A DNA stretch of 64,000 bases from Bradyrhizobium sp. Ghvi. Lineage in GTDB: Bacteria > Pseudomonadota > Alphaproteobacteria > Rhizobiales > Xanthobacteraceae. Both the position numbers and the translations under genes were made by a program. Location: the NCBI RefSeq assembly GCF_900115265.1, contig NZ_FOVU01000014.1, forward strand, positions 49,227 through 113,226, read 5' to 3'. Of the stretch, positions 63,695-64,000 are shown piece by piece. Under the pieces are notes generated by a model. That model was not told where the DNA came from and did no database searches. It saw only the letters and a list, made by a program, of their open reading frames with translations. The first letter of the stretch is position 1; the number at the start of each line of letters is the position of its first letter.

Positions 63695-64000
63695 TGTAGC
63701 GCGGCAATCTGGGTAGGAAGTGCGCGGCAATCAGGATGGCGAGGCGTGTCGCGGCCTGATGATGATTGCCGCGATGATTGTCGCGCGCAAGAGTTTTGTT
63801 GAACTCTGATTGTCGCGCAGCGTCAATCAGCGACGGTTTTGGGTGTCGCGTGCGATGGCGGCCGTCCGGGACCGCGTTTTCGTTCGAGGGCGGTCCGTCT
63901 GCGATAGCTCTCGACGTTCATCTCGACGATGGTGGCGTGGTGAACGAGGCGATCGATAGCGGCCAGGGTCATGGCGGGGTCCGGGAAGACCCTGTTCCAT
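63695..64000 (-). mobile_element. End of an IS21-family insertion sequence
   Basis: Downstream of fixA begins an element with clustered terminal repeats: GCGCGGCAATC at 63699 and 63722 in one orientation, and its inverse TGATTGCCGCG / TGATTGTCGCGC at 63763, 63775 and 63807. Multiple short terminal repeats of this kind are typical of IS21 elements. The istB end lies inside and the rest runs off the window. The exact outer end is not certain. Confidence 0.6.
63823..63999 (-). CDS. IstB-like IS21 transposition ATPase, C-terminal part
   Basis: The frame runs in from the window edge and ends at 63823, giving 58 residues. WNRVFPDPAMTLAAIDRL and HHATIVEMNVESYRRR match the C-terminal segment of IstB helper ATPases, followed by a basic, Pro-rich tail. 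IstB recognises target DNA for the IstA transposase. Only the 3' end is inside the window, so intactness cannot be judged. Confidence 0.75.
   Translation of the reverse strand, partial: WNRVFPDPAMTLAAIDRLVHHATIVEMNVESYRRRTALERKRGPGRPPSHATPKTVAD

Overview
The window reads as part of the symbiosis island of a soybean/cowpea-type Bradyrhizobium. The right third (about 43.2-63.5 kb) carries the common and host-specific nodulation genes in the usual Bradyrhizobium order: nolA, nodD2 and nodD1 on the minus strand, a nod box, then a nodK/Y-like frame, nodA-B-C-S-U-I-J, nolO and nodZ. These are followed by the nitrogen-fixation genes fixR-nifA and fixA. An IS21-family element with only the 3' end of its istB inside the window closes the right edge.

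The left two thirds is accessory DNA in which intact genes sit among decayed ones. From left to right it holds: the end of an MFS permease plus a GH88 glycuronyl hydrolase; a hipB-hipA pair behind four evenly spaced palindromic operators; small membrane proteins and relics (GmrSD/DUF262, DNA ligase, chemotaxis receptor); a polygalacturonase-pectinesterase pair; a J-domain protein; an intact NopM-like NEL ubiquitin-ligase effector with a tts box and beside it an inverted, frameshifted second copy with its own tts box; a DUF3892 protein; a two-gene operon encoding a metallo-beta-lactamase/C25-type protease fusion and a 94-residue partner; a toxin-antitoxin-like pair; an OprB porin; hemN with a FixK box; a TauE/SafE permease; a solo LuxR regulator; an outer-membrane beta-barrel protein; a GrlR-like protein; a luciferase-like monooxygenase; and an orphan periplasmic binding protein.

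The genes fit a root-nodule lifestyle. NodD acts at the nod box to drive Nod-factor synthesis (NodA/B/C core, NodS methylation, NodU/NolO carbamoylation, NodZ fucosylation) and export (NodI/J). NolA modulates this. The T3SS effector and pectin-degrading enzymes act at the plant surface or inside plant cells. HemN (FixK) and NifA/FixA (sigma-54) serve microoxic nitrogen fixation. nolO is split by what looks like a one-base loss in a G run.

The observations most worth following up are: (1) the MBL-C25 protease operon; (2) a shared MerR-type operator in front of nolA, nodD2 and the orphan binding-protein gene, which suggests a small NolA regulon; (3) the four-operator hipBA control region; (4) an orphan sigma-54 promoter with a perfect NifA upstream site at about 8 kb in apparently degraded DNA. 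All calls come from reading the sequence; no database search was possible.
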